A DNA stretch of 6,699 bases, from the NCBI GenBank assembly GCA_023136155.1, contig JAGLRT010000046.1:1-6699 (forward strand), written 5' to 3'. A program made the translations under genes and the position numbers. Shown piece after piece: positions 4,949 to 6,699 of this stretch; position 1 is the stretch's first letter, and each line of letters opens with the position of its first letter. The notes under the pieces are model-generated. The model searched no databases, was not told the DNA's origin, and saw nothing but the letters and a program-made list of their open reading frames with translations. This stretch comes from Methanosarcinales archaeon (GTDB lineage Archaea; Halobacteriota; Methanosarcinia; Methanosarcinales; Methanocomedenaceae).

Positions 4949-6238
4949 ATGAATAAAGTGAAAGGTTTTGACATTGCCCATAGCGGTGTAACTGATAAAC
5001 AGTACATTCTGGGCAGGCATGATAAGGGCTCACAACAAGGCGTGCTCAGGGTAGGCAGGTATCTTGCTATTGACGGCTCAACCGGTTCTGATGTATACAT
5101 GGACTGCCTGGGACCCCATGCCGTGTTGATATGCGGTAAACGTGGGTATGGCAAGTCATACACCATGGGCACGCTTGTTGAGGAGCTGGCAAAGCAGCAA
5201 CCTCCTGTATCAGATAACATTGCTTCAGTAATAATCGATAGTATGGGTATCTTCTGGACTTTAGGGTATGCCAATACGAAAGAAGAACAGATGTTATCTG
5301 ACTGGAACCTTGAGCCAAAGGTACAGGATGTACAGGTGTTCGTTCCGGGAAATAATCTGGAAGCATATCGCACAGTGGGAATCGATGCCATCCCCCTGTC
5401 AATTCATACCAGTGACCTGTCCGGTTCAGACTGGTGCTCCCTGTTTGACGTGAGTCCGGTCCACCCACTTGGCATACTTATTAGCAGAATCGTGCAGCAG
5501 TTGAAAGAAGATTTCGGTACGTTCTCTTTAGAGGAGATAATAGAGCGTATACAAAATGATGCAAATGCACACAGTGATACAAAACAGGCAGCATTTAACT
5601 ACCTTAGCGCTGCCGTAAAATGGGGAATATTTGAAAACGAAGGCTCAGGACTCCATGATATCATCAGGCCAGGTAGTACAGCTGTGATTGACATCAGCAG
5701 TTTGCCTGATACTGCCACCCGGTCAATGGTAGTTGGAATACTTGCCAGGCGTATTTACCAGGAACGACTGCCAGCCCGCCGGCAGTATGAGATTAATAGC
5801 ATCACAGGCGATCAGGTCACAACCATGCCCATGGTCTGGATGTTCATTGACGAAGCGCATCTGTTCATACCGAGGGACGGGGGCAGTCTGGCAGGGGATG
5901 TGTTGGTTAACGAATGGATCAGGCAGGGTAGGCAACCGGGCTTATCTCTGGTACTGGCGACCCAGCAACCCTCAGCGCTGGATCCGATAGTGCTGAGCCA
6001 GAGTGACATCATTGTATGCCACCGTCTTACGTCGCAGGAGGATATCAGTGCACTGGAGAAAGTGCGCCCAACCTATATGAGACATGGAATTGCAGATTCC
6101 ATTCGCAAGATGGGGAAAGGAAAAGGTGTGGCGTTTATTGTGGATGATACTTCGGAAGCGTCCCATGTGGTGCAAATGCGGCCCAGGTTGAGCTGGCATG
6201 GCGGAGATGAACCGAGTTCACTGGGAACTAATAAGTAG
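4949..6238 (+). CDS. HerA-like / DUF87 P-loop ATPase
   Basis: A 429-residue cytoplasmic ATPase of the HerA-FtsK superfamily, which form hexameric DNA-translocating motors; HerA itself works with the nuclease NurA in DNA end resection. Residues about 18-55 (ILGRHDKGSQQGVLRVGRY) look like a shortened HAS-type beta-barrel segment. Walker A is GKRGYGKSYT (63-72), followed by an ASVIIDSMGIFWTL strand (92-105). Walker B is VWMFIDEAH (296-304) with D301 and E302 for magnesium and water activation. RQGRQPG (325-331) carries the likely arginine finger, LATQQPSALD (336-345) is the sensor strand with Q339 and Q340, and QSDIIVCHRLTSQED (351-365) is a typical HerA motif. The N-terminus is short compared with the roughly 500-residue HerA proteins. 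The IIDSMGIFWTLGY and SDWCSLFDV blocks recall a separate archaeal DUF87 family, so equivalence to true HerA is doubtful. No nurA, mre11 or rad50 is beside it. ATG 4949 directly follows an in-phase TGA. Confidence 0.88.
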   Translation: MNKVKGFDIAHSGVTDKQYILGRHDKGSQQGVLRVGRYLAIDGSTGSDVYMDCLGPHAVLICGKRGYGKSYTMGTLVEELAKQQPPVSDNIASVIIDSMGIFWTLGYANTKEEQMLSDWNLEPKVQDVQVFVPGNNLEAYRTVGIDAIPLSIHTSDLSGSDWCSLFDVSPVHPLGILISRIVQQLKEDFGTFSLEEIIERIQNDANAHSDTKQAAFNYLSAAVKWGIFENEGSGLHDIIRPGSTAVIDISSLPDTATRSMVVGILARRIYQERLPARRQYEINSITGDQVTTMPMVWMFIDEAHLFIPRDGGSLAGDVLVNEWIRQGRQPGLSLVLATQQPSALDPIVLSQSDIIVCHRLTSQEDISALEKVRPTYMRHGIADSIRKMGKGKGVAFIVDDTSEASHVVQMRPRLSWHGGDEPSSLGTNK

Positions 6239-6292
6239 ATAGATGTAATAAGGTTAACAGTGGGACCGGTAAATCATCAACTTATGCAGTTA

Positions 6293-6310
6293 CTGTTTGC
6301 GTTTTTATCT
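6293..6310 (+). terminator. Possible oligo-T terminator after the HerA-like gene
   Basis: A T-rich stretch with T5 at 6302-6306 lies about 60 nt after the stop of the HerA-like gene. AACAGT (6253-6258) and ACTGTT (6291-6296) form a weak long-range inverted repeat ahead of it. Archaeal termination can depend on T-runs alone, so the site is plausible but weak. Confidence 0.3.
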
Positions 6311-6699
6311 CATATAATTAAGATTGGGATTCAGTAACATTTTCGATGTATCCAGCATCTCAATCGACACAATCTTATTATCAATGCTATTATCGATTAT
6401 TTTAGTGCTTTTCAGGTACTTTTCTGACAATCTCAACAACAACTTCTGCACACTTTAGCTGTTAATTCGATAAGTGTGGCAGGCTGTTTTCGTCCAAAAA
6501 CACTAACAACAAGTCAATAAAAGTCCTCAACCGATGACCAATGAAAAGAAGAGTATGGCTTGGGCATATTGTCAATGGGAAGCCTTTCATTGTGATAAAA
6601 TGGTTTTAGAACACCTTGTATGGCATCAAAGAGTAACTGTGGCAAAACTAACTCTGCCTTCCACGCTATGTATAACATGACTTTCGGGCAAACTGAATT
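6305..6699 (-). pseudogene. Unidentified gene, apparently decaying 3' part (enters from the right edge)
   Basis: From the right edge the minus strand gives 61 open codons (NSVCPKVMLYIAWKAEL at the start, SSFHWSSVEDFY at the end) to a TGA at 6514-6516. In the same phase it then continues LVVSVFGRKQPATLIELTAK to another TGA at 6433-6435. A different phase stays open for 49 codons from 6454 (SVQKLLLRLSEKYLKSTKII) to a TAA at 6305-6307 and looks protein-like, with mixed charged and hydrophobic residues. The simplest reading is one gene with a nonsense change (TGG to TGA would restore it) and a frameshift near 6440-6455. The alternative is an intact gene ending at 6514 with noncoding sequence after it. 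I do not recognise the family; a transposon-related protein is possible but no catalytic motif is visible. Confidence 0.4.

Noticed and set aside
4936..5468. Two long minus-strand frames over the start of the HerA-like gene
   Set aside because: They are antisense to the Walker A region. Their composition is rich in Ser, Pro and Cys with no domain, and the plus-strand protein is unmistakable.
6322..6456. Plus-strand frame rich in Ile and Leu that could look like a membrane peptide
   Set aside because: It is about 40 codons with no ATG near its beginning. Its hydrophobicity mirrors the charged minus-strand frame of the probable pseudogene.
6541..6609. Short plus-strand frame starting MKRRVWLGHIVNGKPF
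   Set aside because: It is only 22 codons, with no ribosome site, and lies opposite the better minus-strand frame.

Overview
The window looks like archaeal chromosome from a Methanosarcinales-type euryarchaeon (methanogen or ANME-2/Methanoperedens relative). The evidence is TATA-box promoters about 25-30 nt ahead of most starts, few Shine-Dalgarno sites, a PAS sensor ending in the linker style common in methanogen kinases, an archaeal HerA/DUF87 ATPase, and an AglD-like membrane protein beside glycosyltransferases. The lineage is an inference from protein style, since no marker gene is present.

Layout, left to right. At 1-446 (-) is the N-terminal part of a PAS-domain sensor protein that runs off the left edge. 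At 584-1579 (-) is a membrane-anchored family 2 glycosyltransferase. At 1678-2691 (-) is a polytopic flippase-like protein (UPF0104 / LPG-synthase transmembrane family). Divergent from it at 2792-3445 (+) is a soluble dolichol-phosphate-mannose-synthase-like glycosyltransferase with a TTG start. Convergent with that at 3493-4674 (-) is a sugar-1-phosphate nucleotidyltransferase with a left-handed beta-helix tail. After a structured 270-nt divergent promoter region, 4949-6238 (+) encodes a HerA-like ATPase. From 6239 to the right edge there is no intact gene. A minus-strand reading frame enters from the edge, stops at 6514, and appears to continue as broken frames to about 6305, so it is probably a decaying gene.

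The four middle genes fit one theme: nucleotide-sugar synthesis, sugar transfer to a polyprenyl lipid, further glycosyl transfer at the membrane, and a polytopic protein of the type found in archaeal glycosylation or lipid pathways. They sit on both strands with separate promoters, so they are a functional neighbourhood and not one operon. The HerA-like ATPase and the PAS sensor appear unrelated to it.

No clearly new multi-gene system is visible. The most interesting spots lie in the 4693-4948 intergenic region: a hairpin with direct repeats resembling a solo insertion-sequence end, a perfect 7-bp-arm palindrome, and a reading frame that runs in phase into the HerA-like gene and is broken only by a TGA touching its ATG. 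The right-edge gene remnant is also worth checking.
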